DNA of 15,109 nucleotides from CAZOHN01 sp964579325 (lineage in GTDB: Bacteria > Pseudomonadota > Alphaproteobacteria > Rhodobacterales > Rhodobacteraceae). The notes beneath the pieces were generated by a model. It made no database searches. It worked only from the letters and a program-made list of their open reading frames with translations, and was not told where the DNA came from. Positions 1 through 6,909 of the stretch are shown here, in pieces; the first letter of the stretch is position 1, and every line of letters begins with the position of its first letter. The stretch covers positions 1 to 15,109 of the forward strand of contig CAZOHN010000074.1 of the NCBI GenBank assembly GCA_964579325.1, written 5' to 3'. The position numbers were made by a program, and so were the translations under genes.

Positions 1-1
1 C

Positions 2-25
2 TTCGGCCTCCGCTCGGTGTTCTAG
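2..25 (+). CDS. Possible 3' end of an upstream gene (partial)
   Basis: The first bases read in one frame as FGLRSVF followed by TAG at 23-25, which could be the last seven codons of a gene starting before the window. Seven codons cannot be assigned to a family. It could equally be chance, so confidence is low. Confidence 0.25.
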   Translation, partial: FGLRSVF

Positions 26-103
26 AGCGGCCGACTTCCCCCTCGCCTGCCGCGCGACCCGTGCTAGAGTCGGCCCCGACAGGCAAACGCAGGGGGCAAA
101 CCG

Positions 104-532
104 ATGCAAGTCCGCTATCTCCACACCATGGTCCGCGTGCTGGACCTCGAGAAATCCATCGCATTTTACAAGCTTCTCGGGCTCGAACAGACCCGCCGCA
201 ACGACTACGAGCAGGGGCGCTTCACGCTGGTGTTCATGGCGCCGCCGGGCCAGCCGGACTGTCCGGTCGAACTCACCTGGAATTGGGACGGCGACGAGGG
301 GCTGCCGTCGGACAGCCGCCACTTCGGCCACCTCGCCTACGGGGTCGAGAACATCTACGACATGTGCGCCCACCTGCAGGCCAATGGCGTGACGATCAAC
401 CGCCCGCCCCGCGACGGTCGGATGGCCTTCGTGCGCTCGCCCGACAACATCTCGGTGGAGCTTCTGCAGATCGGCGAGGCGCTGCCCAAGGCCGAGCCCT
501 GGGCCTCGATGCCCAACGTCGGGCATTGGTAA
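104..532 (+). CDS. gloA: Lactoylglutathione lyase (glyoxalase I)
   Basis: Glyoxalase I isomerises the hemithioacetal of methylglyoxal and glutathione to S-lactoylglutathione in the cytosol, the first step of methylglyoxal detoxification. The 142-residue protein is a single VOC/glyoxalase domain of normal length. The four metal-ligand positions known from the E. coli-type enzyme are all visible: His7 (in YLHTMVRV), Glu56 (in PVELTWNW), His76 (in HFGHLAYGV) and Glu119 (in ISVELLQIG). The short form without an extra loop suggests a Ni/Co-type enzyme, which is inference. The start is supported by AGGGGG at 91-96, seven bases before the ATG. A TAGAGT hexamer at 65-70 could be a -10 box, but I see no convincing -35. 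The next gene overlaps the stop codon, so the downstream VWA-like genes are probably co-transcribed. Confidence 0.93.
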   Translation: MQVRYLHTMVRVLDLEKSIAFYKLLGLEQTRRNDYEQGRFTLVFMAPPGQPDCPVELTWNWDGDEGLPSDSRHFGHLAYGVENIYDMCAHLQANGVTINRPPRDGRMAFVRSPDNISVELLQIGEALPKAEPWASMPNVGHW

Positions 533-1284
533 GGGCCGCGATCACCGCACTGCTGCTGGCCGCCGCGGGGCAGGCGGCCGCCGACTGCCGGCTGGCGCTC
601 GCGCTGGGGCTCGACGTGTCGAATTCGGTCGACCTCGGCGACTATGCCCTTCAGCGCGACGGCCTCGTGGCCGCGTTGCACGACCCCGAGATCCGCCGGG
701 CGATCCTCGCGCCCGGGGGGACGGTCGTGCTTGCGGTGTTCGAATGGGGCGGGCGGGCGTGGCAGGAGACGGTGGTCGACTGGGTCGAACTGGGCGATGC
801 CGCCGCCATCGACGCGCTGGCCACACGGATCGGGCTGCGGCTGCGTCCCGAGGTATGGCAGCCCACCGCCATCGGCGCGGCGCTGCTGCACGCGCGCGAC
901 CTGTTCCGCAGCGCACCGGACTGCGGGCAGCGCACGCTCGACCTCTCGGGCGACGGCCGCAACAACGACGGCCCCGATCCCGCGCGCGTCTATGCGCGGG
1001 TGGATTTCGGCGATCTTGTCGTCAACGGCCTCGCGATCGGCGGCCATGAGAGCGACCTCGCCGACTACTATGGCCGCGAGGTGATCCGGGGTCCGGGGGC
1101 CTTCGTCGAATGGGCCGGGCGGCACGAGGACTTTCCCCGCGTGTTCCGCCGCAAGCTGCTGCGCGAACTGACCGGCCCGGCGCTCGGAAACGCCGCGCCC
1201 GTGGCGTCGCCCTTGGGGCTGCCACCGGGATCGCCCCTGGGGCCGCCTGCGGTCGACCCCGCATCGGCCGACGGGGCCGGGTAG
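526..1284 (+). CDS. DUF1194 secreted VWA-like protein (first paralog)
   Basis: This is a predicted exported protein of about 252 residues in the DUF1194 family, whose members have a von Willebrand factor A-like fold and no known biochemical role. There is no in-frame ATG or GTG near the beginning. The best start is TTG at 526, which overlaps the stop of gloA and gives a hydrophobic signal peptide (residues 1-19) ending in QAAA before Asp20. The metal-ion-dependent adhesion site is visible: Asp30-x-Ser32-x-Ser34, Thr114 (in PTAIGAA) and Asp143 (in DLSGDGRNND). Cys21 and Cys133 may form a disulfide. The last 35 residues are Pro/Gly/Ala-rich and look disordered. The gene is followed after three bases by a paralog sharing roughly half of its residues over the core, so the pair looks like a tandem duplication acting together in the periplasm or outside. 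The exact start is uncertain. Confidence 0.82.
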   Translation: MVRAAITALLLAAAGQAAADCRLALALGLDVSNSVDLGDYALQRDGLVAALHDPEIRRAILAPGGTVVLAVFEWGGRAWQETVVDWVELGDAAAIDALATRIGLRLRPEVWQPTAIGAALLHARDLFRSAPDCGQRTLDLSGDGRNNDGPDPARVYARVDFGDLVVNGLAIGGHESDLADYYGREVIRGPGAFVEWAGRHEDFPRVFRRKLLRELTGPALGNAAPVASPLGLPPGSPLGPPAVDPASADGAG

Positions 1285-1287
1285 GCG

Positions 1288-2127
1288 GTGCGCCTCGCGG
1301 CTGCCCTTGCCTTCGCCCTCTCCGCGGTTCCGGCCGCGGCGTCCTGCCGTCTGGCGCTGATCCTGGCGCTCGACGTCTCCGCCTCGGTCGACCCCGAGGA
1401 GTACCTGCTGCAATCGGTGGGCCTGGCCGAGGCGCTCCGCGCGCCGGAGGTGCGGCAGGCGTTCCTGTCTGTGCCCGACCGGCCGGTGGCACTGGCGGTC
1501 TTCGAATGGTCGGGCCGGACGTTCCAGCGCGGCGTCGCGGACTGGGCGCTCATGGCCGACGACGCCGCGCTCGACGCCATGGCCGACGCGATCACCGCGC
1601 CCCGCGAGGCCCCGGTCTCGACCACCACCGCGATCGGCGCCGCGATGCTCCATGCCGGCGCGATGTTCGCCGGTGGACCCGACTGCGCGGCGCGCACGCT
1701 CGACATTTCCGGCGACGGGCTGAACAACGACGCGGTGCTGCCCGAGGAGGCGCGGCTGGATTCGAGCCTCGATGGCGTGACGATCAACGGTCTGGTGATC
1801 GGCGCGGACTACCCTCTCGACCACGAGCTGAACCCCAATCGCCGGGGCGCGCTAACCCGGTACTACGCCAATCGCGTCATCAAGGGGCCGGGCGCCTTCG
1901 TCGAGACGGCCGACGATTTCAGCGACTTTCCCCGCGCGATGCGGCGCAAGCTAGTGCGCGAACTGGGGTCGATGGCGGTGGGCGAGGCCCCGCCGACGGA
2001 GGCCGCCCCGCCCTCCCGAGCCAGGGCGATGCAGGCCGCAAACACCCGGGGTCCTTTGGTTCCGGCCACGACCGTCGCGGCCACGGCCGCCCCGATGGCA
2101 ACCACCCCGGTAGCACCGCCCCGGTAG
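1288..2127 (+). CDS. DUF1194 secreted VWA-like protein (second paralog), 3' end probably frameshifted
   Basis: This second DUF1194 paralog starts at a GTG only three bases after the previous stop. It has a signal peptide at residues 1-19 (MRLAAALAFALSAVPAAAS) and an intact MIDAS: Asp29-x-Ser31-x-Ser33, Thr114 in TTTAIGAAM, and Asp143 in DISGDGLNND. A conserved block, YYANRVIKGPGAFVE (about 192-206), matches YYGREVIRGPGAFVE in the first paralog. After residue 230 the sequence becomes Ala/Pro-rich. As sequenced, it stops at a TAG (2125-2127) inside the second unit of a tandem repeat, giving 279 residues. That stop is suspect: the repeat mixes 14- and 15-base units, and if all units were 15 bases the frame would continue through pentapeptide repeats to a TAG at 2536-2538. 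The true protein may therefore be well over 380 residues. The function of the family is unknown. Confidence 0.8.
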   Translation: MRLAAALAFALSAVPAAASCRLALILALDVSASVDPEEYLLQSVGLAEALRAPEVRQAFLSVPDRPVALAVFEWSGRTFQRGVADWALMADDAALDAMADAITAPREAPVSTTTAIGAAMLHAGAMFAGGPDCAARTLDISGDGLNNDAVLPEEARLDSSLDGVTINGLVIGADYPLDHELNPNRRGALTRYYANRVIKGPGAFVETADDFSDFPRAMRRKLVRELGSMAVGEAPPTEAAPPSRARAMQAANTRGPLVPATTVAATAAPMATTPVAPPR

Positions 2128-2385
2128 CACCGCCCCAACAGCACCGCCCCAACAGCACCGCCCCGGTCTCAGCCGCCCCAACAGCACCGCCCCGGTCNNN
2201 NNNNNNNNNNNNNNNNNNNNNNNNNNNNNNNNNNNNNNNNNNNNNNNNNNNNNNNNNNNNNNNNNNNNNNNNNNNNNNNNNNNNNNNNNNNNNNNNNGTA
2301 TCAGCCGCCCCTGTATCAGCCGCCCCGGTAGCACCGCCCCAGCAACGCCGCCCCGGTAGCACCCGCCCCGGTATCAGCCGCCCCG
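2110..2385 (+). repeat. 14/15-bp tandem repeat encoding (V/T)-(A/S)-(P/A)-A-P pentapeptides
   Basis: Six units lie before and six after an assembly gap. Five are 15 bases long: 2166-2180, 2298-2312, 2313-2327, 2356-2370 and 2371-2385. Read in frame, these give pentapeptides such as VSAAP and VAPAP. Seven are 14 bases long: 2110-2123, 2124-2137, 2138-2151, 2152-2165, 2181-2194, 2328-2341 and 2342-2355. Each 14-base unit lacks one base, most simply one C in the internal CCC run that survives in the unit at 2356-2370. All seven share the same apparent deletion, so it is either a systematic homopolymer error or a real variant unit that has spread. Confidence 0.9.
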
Positions 2386-2538
2386 AAAACTGCCGTCCCG
2401 GCCGCAGCAGCCCCCGTTCCGGCCCTCCGCAGCGCCGCCATCCCGGACGGCCCCCTCCCGCAAGGGTCAGCGGATGCCTCGGGAACGGCAGTCGCCGCCA
2501 GGGCGTCGCCCTTGCCGCCTCGGTGGCCGGCTCAGTAG
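2128..2538 (+). other. Probable continuation of the second DUF1194 gene (Ala/Pro-rich tail)
   Basis: This stretch after the apparent stop holds the rest of the repeat, the gap and a 50-codon open tail. From 2371 the reading VSAAP continues directly as KTAVPAAAAPVPALRSAAIP and onward, Ala/Pro-rich and ending WPAQ, to TAG at 2536-2538. The end overlaps by seven bases the stop of the convergent MarR gene, as expected for a real gene end in compact DNA. The composition matches the Pro-rich tail already begun before the repeat. I therefore infer one gene from 1288 to 2538, broken only by one-base losses in seven repeat units and by the gap. If the 14-base units are real, this is instead a non-coding remnant. 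Confidence 0.6.
2198..2297. other. Assembly gap (100 N)
   Basis: A run of exactly 100 N sits in the middle of the tandem repeat. The round length indicates a scaffold gap of unknown true size, caused by the repeat. No frame relation across it can be trusted. Confidence 0.99.
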
Positions 2539-3029
2539 ATGTAACGGATCTGGTCGGACCAGTAGCGCTCCACGATGCGCAGCGCCGAGGTCATCGTGTC
2601 GATGCGGTCCATGTCGATCACGCCCCGCGCCTCCAGCCCGTCCGAATGCCGCTCGAACAGGCCCGCGACGATGCCGCGGACACGGCGGCCCTTCTCGGTC
2701 AGCCGCACCCGCACCGACCGGCGGTCGATCTCGCAGCGCTGGTGGTGCATGTAGCCAAGCTCCACCAGCTTCTTGAGGTTGTAGCTGACGTTCGAGCCCT
2801 GGTAGTAGCCCCGCGTCTTCAGCTCTCCCGCCGTCACCTCGTTCTCGCCGATGTTGAACAGCAGGAGCGCCTGGACCGAGTTGATCTCCAGGATGCCGAG
2901 CCGTTCGAACTCGTCCTTGATGACGTCGAGGAGAAGCCGGTGGAGCCGTTCCACCAGCGCCAGGGCCTCAAGGTAGCTGGCGAGGTAGCCCTGCTTCCCG
3001 GCCGACACCACGGGTGCGTTCATGCTCAT
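2532..3029 (-). CDS. MarR-family winged-helix transcriptional regulator (LdtR-like)
   Basis: This 165-residue cytoplasmic DNA-binding protein has the MarR layout. An N-terminal dimerisation helix (about 15-45) is followed by a helix-turn-helix (about 48-90, with recognition helix GSNVSYNLKKLVELGY) and a beta wing with the family motif IDRRSVRVRLTEKG (101-114), then C-terminal dimerisation helices. From memory it resembles the alphaproteobacterial LdtR group, first studied in Liberibacter and Sinorhizobium as a regulator of an L,D-transpeptidase and stress tolerance. That assignment is inference, and no such target gene lies nearby. GGAGAG (3034-3039) precedes two candidate ATGs, at 3029 (4 bases away) and 3023 (10 bases away), so the protein may start MSMNAP or MNAP. 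It is transcribed alone, 84 bases downstream of sdhE, and its 3' end meets the convergent DUF1194 gene. Confidence 0.9.
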   Translation of the reverse strand: MSMNAPVVSAGKQGYLASYLEALALVERLHRLLLDVIKDEFERLGILEINSVQALLLFNIGENEVTAGELKTRGYYQGSNVSYNLKKLVELGYMHHQRCEIDRRSVRVRLTEKGRRVRGIVAGLFERHSDGLEARGVIDMDRIDTMTSALRIVERYWSDQIRYIY

Positions 3030-3079
3030 GCTGCTCTCCGCCCGAATTGCGTTCTTGACGGAAGGTTTTCGCCGGAAAT

Positions 3080-3102
3080 CCCCAACATACGGTTAAGTGG
3101 GG
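3080..3102 (-). promoter_or_regulatory. Imperfect inverted repeat between sdhE and the MarR gene
   Basis: CCCCA and TGGGG arms flank a short spacer in the 84-base space between the sdhE stop and the MarR start. On the minus strand the second arm is followed by ATTTCC, so it might act as a weak terminator for sdhE. Its place just upstream of a MarR gene also allows an autoregulatory operator. The arms are short and neither role is established. Confidence 0.25.
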
Positions 3103-3113
3103 AAAAGATTGGT

Positions 3114-3392
3114 TCAACTGCGATAGGCGCGCTCCGCGATGCGCCCCACGAGCCCCGCGAAGGGCTCCGGAGCGGGGGCCTGACCGGTCACCCAGGTGTA
3201 GAGGTCCTGATCGTTCTCGGCCAGAAGCCGGTCGTAGAGGGCAAGCGTGCCGGGGTCGAGCGCGGCGAGCTCGGCATCGGCGAAGGGACCGAGGATCAGG
3301 TCCATCTCCTTCGTCCCGCGCCGCCACGACCGCATCCGCATCCGCTTCAGCCGCGCCTCCCCGGTCTCACCAATCGGAGAGGTCTCGCTCAA
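3114..3392 (-). CDS. sdhE: FAD assembly factor SdhE (succinate dehydrogenase assembly factor 2)
   Basis: SdhE binds the flavoprotein subunit SdhA and promotes covalent attachment of FAD, so it is needed for an active succinate dehydrogenase (complex II). The 92-residue product has normal family length. It shows the hallmark RGxxE motif as R25-G26-T27-K28-E29 within MRSWRRGTKEMD, and the family's second conserved block, LLAENDQDLYTWVTGQ (56-71). The start is a TTG at 3392 that shares bases with the TGA of the upstream XRE gene (TTGA overlap), which indicates translational coupling. Starting at TTG gives SETSPIGETGEARLKRMRMRSW, the usual length before the motif, whereas internal ATGs would cut into helix 1. 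The sdh genes themselves are not in the window. Confidence 0.88.
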   Translation of the reverse strand: MSETSPIGETGEARLKRMRMRSWRRGTKEMDLILGPFADAELAALDPGTLALYDRLLAENDQDLYTWVTGQAPAPEPFAGLVGRIAERAYRS

Positions 3393-3799
3393 CGCGCCTC
3401 TCCCGCCTGCCGCAGCCGCTTCTCGATCTGGCCCACCCGGTCCACCATCCGGCCAAGCTCGGCCCGCAGAAGCCGCAGGTCGGTCAGCACGGCAGCAGTC
3501 CCCGGTGCCGGGTCCGACGTCGCGTCGGGGTCGGGCACGCCGTCGCCCCGCCCCGTCAGCACCCACATCAGCGACACGTTCAGCATCCCCGCCAGCATCT
3601 GCAGCCGGTTCGCCCGCGGCTCCGACCGGTCGTCCTCCCAGGCCCGGATCGTGGCGTGCTTCACGCCCAGCCTCCGCGCAAGTTCCTCCTGCGTCAGTCC
3701 CGCCGCCTCGCGCGCGCCCGCAATGCGGTCGCCCATCGTCGCCTGTTCCTCGCTGAACCAGTCGGTCACCAGCCTCGGCCTCCCGTCTTGTTTCGCCAT
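3389..3799 (-). CDS. XRE-family helix-turn-helix transcriptional regulator
   Basis: This 136-residue protein has a Cro/C1-type helix-turn-helix at about residues 24-83. The first helices read MGDRIAGAREAAGLTQEELA, and the recognition helix region VKHATIRAWEDDRSEPR is typical of XRE proteins. A Pro/Asp-rich linker (86-100) follows, then a heptad-rich C-terminal helix (104-131, LTDLRLLRAELGRMVDRVGQIEKRL in outline) that probably forms a coiled coil. The ATG at 3799 is the most upstream in this frame near the divergent gene; an ATG at residue 22 is an alternative. It is divergent from the aminotransferase with 54 bases between starts, so they share a control region. It overlaps sdhE by four bases, and its regulatory target is unknown. 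Confidence 0.85.
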   Translation of the reverse strand: MAKQDGRPRLVTDWFSEEQATMGDRIAGAREAAGLTQEELARRLGVKHATIRAWEDDRSEPRANRLQMLAGMLNVSLMWVLTGRGDGVPDPDATSDPAPGTAAVLTDLRLLRAELGRMVDRVGQIEKRLRQAGEAR

Positions 3800-3853
3800 G
3801 CGCGCAAGCCTAAAGGGAGCGACGCGAAACATCAAACCGAAGGCGCCCGGCCC

Positions 3854-5056
3854 ATGGCATTCCTCTCCGACACGCTCGCCCGCGTGAAACCCTCGCCGAC
3901 CATCGCCGTCACCAACAAGGCGCGCGAACTGAAAGCCGCGGGGCGCGACATCGTCGGGCTGGGCGCGGGAGAGCCGGACTTCGACACGCCCGAGAACATC
4001 AAGCAGGCCGCGATCCGCGCGATCAACGACGGCCGCACGAAATACACCGCCGTCGACGGCATCCCAGAGCTGAAACAGGCGATCTGCGCCAAGTTCGCGC
4101 GCGAGAACCACCTTTCCTACACGCCAGATCAGGTCACCGTGGGCACGGGCGGCAAACAGGTGCTCTACAACGCCTTCATGGCCACGCTGAACCCCGGAGA
4201 CGAGGTCATCATCCCGGCGCCCTACTGGGTCAGCTACCCCGACATGGTGCTCTTGGCGGGCGGCACCCCGGTGGTGATCGAGGCGCCCACCCAGACCGGC
4301 TACAAGATCACGCCCGACCAACTCGAGGCGGCGATCACGCCGGCCACCAAGTGGTTCCTGTTCAACTCGCCCTCGAACCCCACCGGCGCGGGGTATTCGC
4401 GCGACGAACTCAAGGCGCTGACGGACGTGCTGATGCGCCATCCCCATGTCTGGGTGATGTCGGACGACATGTACGAACACCTCATCTTCGACGACTTCGT
4501 GTTCTGCACCCCCGCCGAGGTCGAACCCGCCCTCTACGACCGCACCCTCACCGTCAACGGCGTATCGAAAGCCTACGCGATGACCGGCTGGCGCATCGGC
4601 TACGCCGCCGGCCCGAAGCCCCTCATCGCGGCCATGGGCAAGGTGCAATCGCAGTCCACGTCGAACCCCACCTCGGTCTCGCAATACGCCGCCGTCGAGG
4701 CGCTGAACGGGCCGCAGGACTTCCTCGCGCCCAACCGCGCCCTGTTCCAGCGCCGCCGCGACCTCGTGGTGGGGATGCTGAACGAGGCACCGGGCATCCA
4801 CTGCCCCACGCCCGAAGGCGCCTTCTACGTCTACCCCTCCATCGCGGCCTGCATCGGCAAGACCTCCGCCGGCGGGGCGCCGATCACCGACGACGAGGCC
4901 TTCGCCACCGCGCTTCTGGAGGAGACCGGCGTGGCCGTCGTCCACGGCGCGGCCTTCGGTCTATCGCCGAACTTCCGCATCAGCTACGCTACCGCCGACG
5001 AGCAGCTGCGCGAGGCCTGCGCGCGCATCATCGCCTTCTGCGAGGGGCTGCGCTGA
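3854..5056 (+). CDS. aatA: Aspartate aminotransferase (class I, type Iγ)
   Basis: This PLP-dependent enzyme transfers the amino group between aspartate and 2-oxoglutarate in the cytosol, linking the TCA cycle to amino acid synthesis. Related members also act on aromatic amino acids or prephenate. The 400-residue product has full family length. Visible catalytic features are the PLP-binding Lys239 in VSKAYAMTGWRIGY, Asn175 in SNPTGAG, Asp204 in MSDDMYEHL (bonding the pyridine nitrogen), Tyr124-Trp125 for cofactor stacking, and Arg375 in NFRISYA for the substrate alpha-carboxylate. The ATG at 3854 begins the typical MAFLSDTLARVKPSPTIAV start. A weak GAAGG lies at 3839-3843. It is divergent from the XRE regulator and followed after 25 bases by a small conserved gene, probably co-transcribed. 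Confidence 0.94.
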   Translation: MAFLSDTLARVKPSPTIAVTNKARELKAAGRDIVGLGAGEPDFDTPENIKQAAIRAINDGRTKYTAVDGIPELKQAICAKFARENHLSYTPDQVTVGTGGKQVLYNAFMATLNPGDEVIIPAPYWVSYPDMVLLAGGTPVVIEAPTQTGYKITPDQLEAAITPATKWFLFNSPSNPTGAGYSRDELKALTDVLMRHPHVWVMSDDMYEHLIFDDFVFCTPAEVEPALYDRTLTVNGVSKAYAMTGWRIGYAAGPKPLIAAMGKVQSQSTSNPTSVSQYAAVEALNGPQDFLAPNRALFQRRRDLVVGMLNEAPGIHCPTPEGAFYVYPSIAACIGKTSAGGAPITDDEAFATALLEETGVAVVHGAAFGLSPNFRISYATADEQLREACARIIAFCEGLR

Positions 5057-5081
5057 CGGGAGGCGCCCGGGGGGTGAGTGC

Positions 5082-5501
5082 ATGACCGATCTGCCGGACT
5101 ACTACTTCCGGGTGCGCGAGAACGGCGCGGCGGTGTTCCGCGTCGATACCGAAAACCGCCTGCGCCGGATCGACATGGACCAGATCGCCATCGTCAACGT
5201 GCGCAACGGCGAGATCCGGCCGCAGGGCGAGCGCAAGCTGACCGAGGAGGACCTGTCCGAGATCCGGGCCTGGCTGGCGGCGCGGCAGGAAACCCTCGCC
5301 CGGCGTGACATCGACGACATCCACCGCGCCATCGACCACCTCAACCTGACCGCGCAATGGGCGCAGTCCCGCGCGACCGACGCGCAGCTCGACGAGGTGA
5401 CAGACCCGCTCCTGCTGGCGATGCACGACCTGCGTACGGTGCTGGTGCGCCGCAAGGCCGATCGGCTGGCGAAGGATCAGGACGCCACGGCCGAGGAATA
5501 G
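5082..5501 (+). CDS. Conserved hypothetical protein
   Basis: This 139-residue soluble protein has no family I can name. The N-terminal half (1-50) looks like short beta strands (YYFRVRENGAAVFRVD, then MDQIAIVNVRNGEIRP). Residues 55-135 are charged and helical (LTEEDLSEIRAWLAARQ, then DDIHRAIDHLNLTAQWAQSR). There is no signal peptide or membrane segment. From memory, similar proteins occur in other Rhodobacteraceae, often near this aminotransferase, but I cannot check that. The ATG follows a GGGGTGAG sequence, and the gene starts 25 bases after the aminotransferase stop, so an operon is likely. Its last 25 bases overlap the end of the convergent MATE gene. Confidence 0.82.
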   Translation: MTDLPDYYFRVRENGAAVFRVDTENRLRRIDMDQIAIVNVRNGEIRPQGERKLTEEDLSEIRAWLAARQETLARRDIDDIHRAIDHLNLTAQWAQSRATDAQLDEVTDPLLLAMHDLRTVLVRRKADRLAKDQDATAEE

Positions 5502-6850
5502 CGCGCCCGCGCCGGCCCGGTCCAGAACCGCGCCATCAGCATCAGCGCCGCGCAGGCCAGCCCCACCACCAGCCCTGCCCAGATGCCCGGCGCACCGCCG
5601 CCCATCCGGAAGCCGATGACGTAGCTCGCCGGAATCCCGATCAGCCAGTAGCTCACCGCCGCGATCATCATTGGCACGCGAGTATCCTGCACGCCGCGCA
5701 GCAGGCCCAGCGCCACGACCTGCGCGGCGTCCGCCGTCTGGAACAGCGCCGCCAGCGCCAGAAGCACCACGCCCACCGCCACGATCTCCGGCACCGCCGG
5801 GTCGTTTGCGTCCAGAAACAGCCGGATCAGCCCCTCCCCGAAGGTCAGGAACGCCGCGACAGTCAGTAGCGCAAAGCCCAGCGACAGCACGATGACGGTA
5901 GCCGAGGTCCGGCGCAGCGCCGCAAGGTCGCCCAGGCCATGCGCCTGCCCGGTCCGCACCGTGGCAGCATTGGCGAGGCCGAGATGCGCCATGAAGGTGA
6001 GCGAGGCCAACTCCATCGCGATCCCGTGCGCGGCTAGTTCCACCGTGCCCACCCAGCCCATCATGATCGCCGAGGCCGTGAACAGCCCGCTTTCGGCAAG
6101 CCCCGTCAGCCCGATCGGCCAGCCCAGCCGGAACACCCGGCCCAGCGCCACCGGGTCGGCGCGCCAGAACCGCACGAACAGGGTGTAGCGGCGCAGCGAC
6201 GGCAGGAACCCGGCATAGGCCAGCGTCGCAGCCAGCGAAAAGAGCTGCGTCACCAGCGTCGCGATGGCCGCCCCGCGCACGCCCAGTTCCGGCGCGCCCC
6301 AGTTGCCGAAGATCAGCGCCCAGTTCACCAGCCCGTTCAGCACCGCCGCGCCCACGGTGATCCACAGCACCACCTGCGTGCGCTCGAGCGCGGCGAGATA
6401 GCTCTTCAGCACCATCACCACGAGCGCCGGAAACATCCCCCATCCGGCGATGCGCAGATACGCCTGCACGGTCGCGGCCAGTTCAGGCTCCTGCCCCAGC
6501 GCCAGCAGGATCGGGGCCGAGAACCACAGAAGCGGCATCGCGGCGGCCGAAAAGCCCAGCGACAGCCAGATCCCCATCCGCGTGACGCGCCGCACCTCGG
6601 TATCGTCGCCGTTCGCAGCCGCCGCCGCCACCATCGGCATCACCGCCCAGGCAAAGCCCGAGCCCAGGATGAACAGCGTGAAGAACGTCGTCGCCGCCAG
6701 CACCACCGCCGCCAGCGCCTCGACCGAATACCAGCCCAGCATCACCGTGTCGGTGACATGCATCGACACCTGTGCCAGGTGGCTGCCGATGATCGGCAGG
6801 CCGAGCACGAGGAGGGCCCTCGCCTCGCCGGTATAGGTTGTGCTGCGCAT
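5477..6850 (-). CDS. MATE-family multidrug/toxin efflux transporter
   Basis: This inner-membrane antiporter of the MATE (NorM-like) family exports cationic compounds using a Na+ or H+ gradient. The product of about 457 residues is nearly all hydrophobic and fits twelve transmembrane helices in two repeated halves. Family-like signatures are LGLPIIGSHLAQVSMHVTDT near the N-terminus, GVRGAAIATLVTQ in the first half, and GWPIGLTGLAESGLF opening the second. ATG 6850 (MRSTTYTGEARALL) was chosen because it starts just before the first helix and has GGGCTGGG close upstream. ATG 6862 and TTG 6886 are alternatives. It is the last gene of a minus-strand run, 59 bases after the NicO gene. Its 3' end overlaps the convergent hypothetical gene by 25 bases. 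The substrate cannot be predicted. Confidence 0.9.
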   Translation of the reverse strand: MRSTTYTGEARALLVLGLPIIGSHLAQVSMHVTDTVMLGWYSVEALAAVVLAATTFFTLFILGSGFAWAVMPMVAAAAANGDDTEVRRVTRMGIWLSLGFSAAAMPLLWFSAPILLALGQEPELAATVQAYLRIAGWGMFPALVVMVLKSYLAALERTQVVLWITVGAAVLNGLVNWALIFGNWGAPELGVRGAAIATLVTQLFSLAATLAYAGFLPSLRRYTLFVRFWRADPVALGRVFRLGWPIGLTGLAESGLFTASAIMMGWVGTVELAAHGIAMELASLTFMAHLGLANAATVRTGQAHGLGDLAALRRTSATVIVLSLGFALLTVAAFLTFGEGLIRLFLDANDPAVPEIVAVGVVLLALAALFQTADAAQVVALGLLRGVQDTRVPMMIAAVSYWLIGIPASYVIGFRMGGGAPGIWAGLVVGLACAALMLMARFWTGPARARYSSAVAS

Positions 6851-6909
6851 GGCCCAGCCCATACGCGCGGCGGGCGATTTCGGCAATGCCTGCTTGGGGG
6901 TGGCGGGGG

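Noticed and set aside
355..1824. Long minus-strand open frame opposite the glyoxalase and DUF1194 genes
   Set aside because: It has no recognisable motif and is explained by the GC-rich codon use of the real plus-strand genes, which carry clear family motifs.
1110..3887. A very long plus-strand open frame spanning the DUF1194 genes, the N gap and the minus-strand regulators
   Set aside because: It crosses the gap, is antisense to or out of frame with well-supported genes, and its translation is Arg/Gly/Pro-rich noise typical of high-GC shadow frames.
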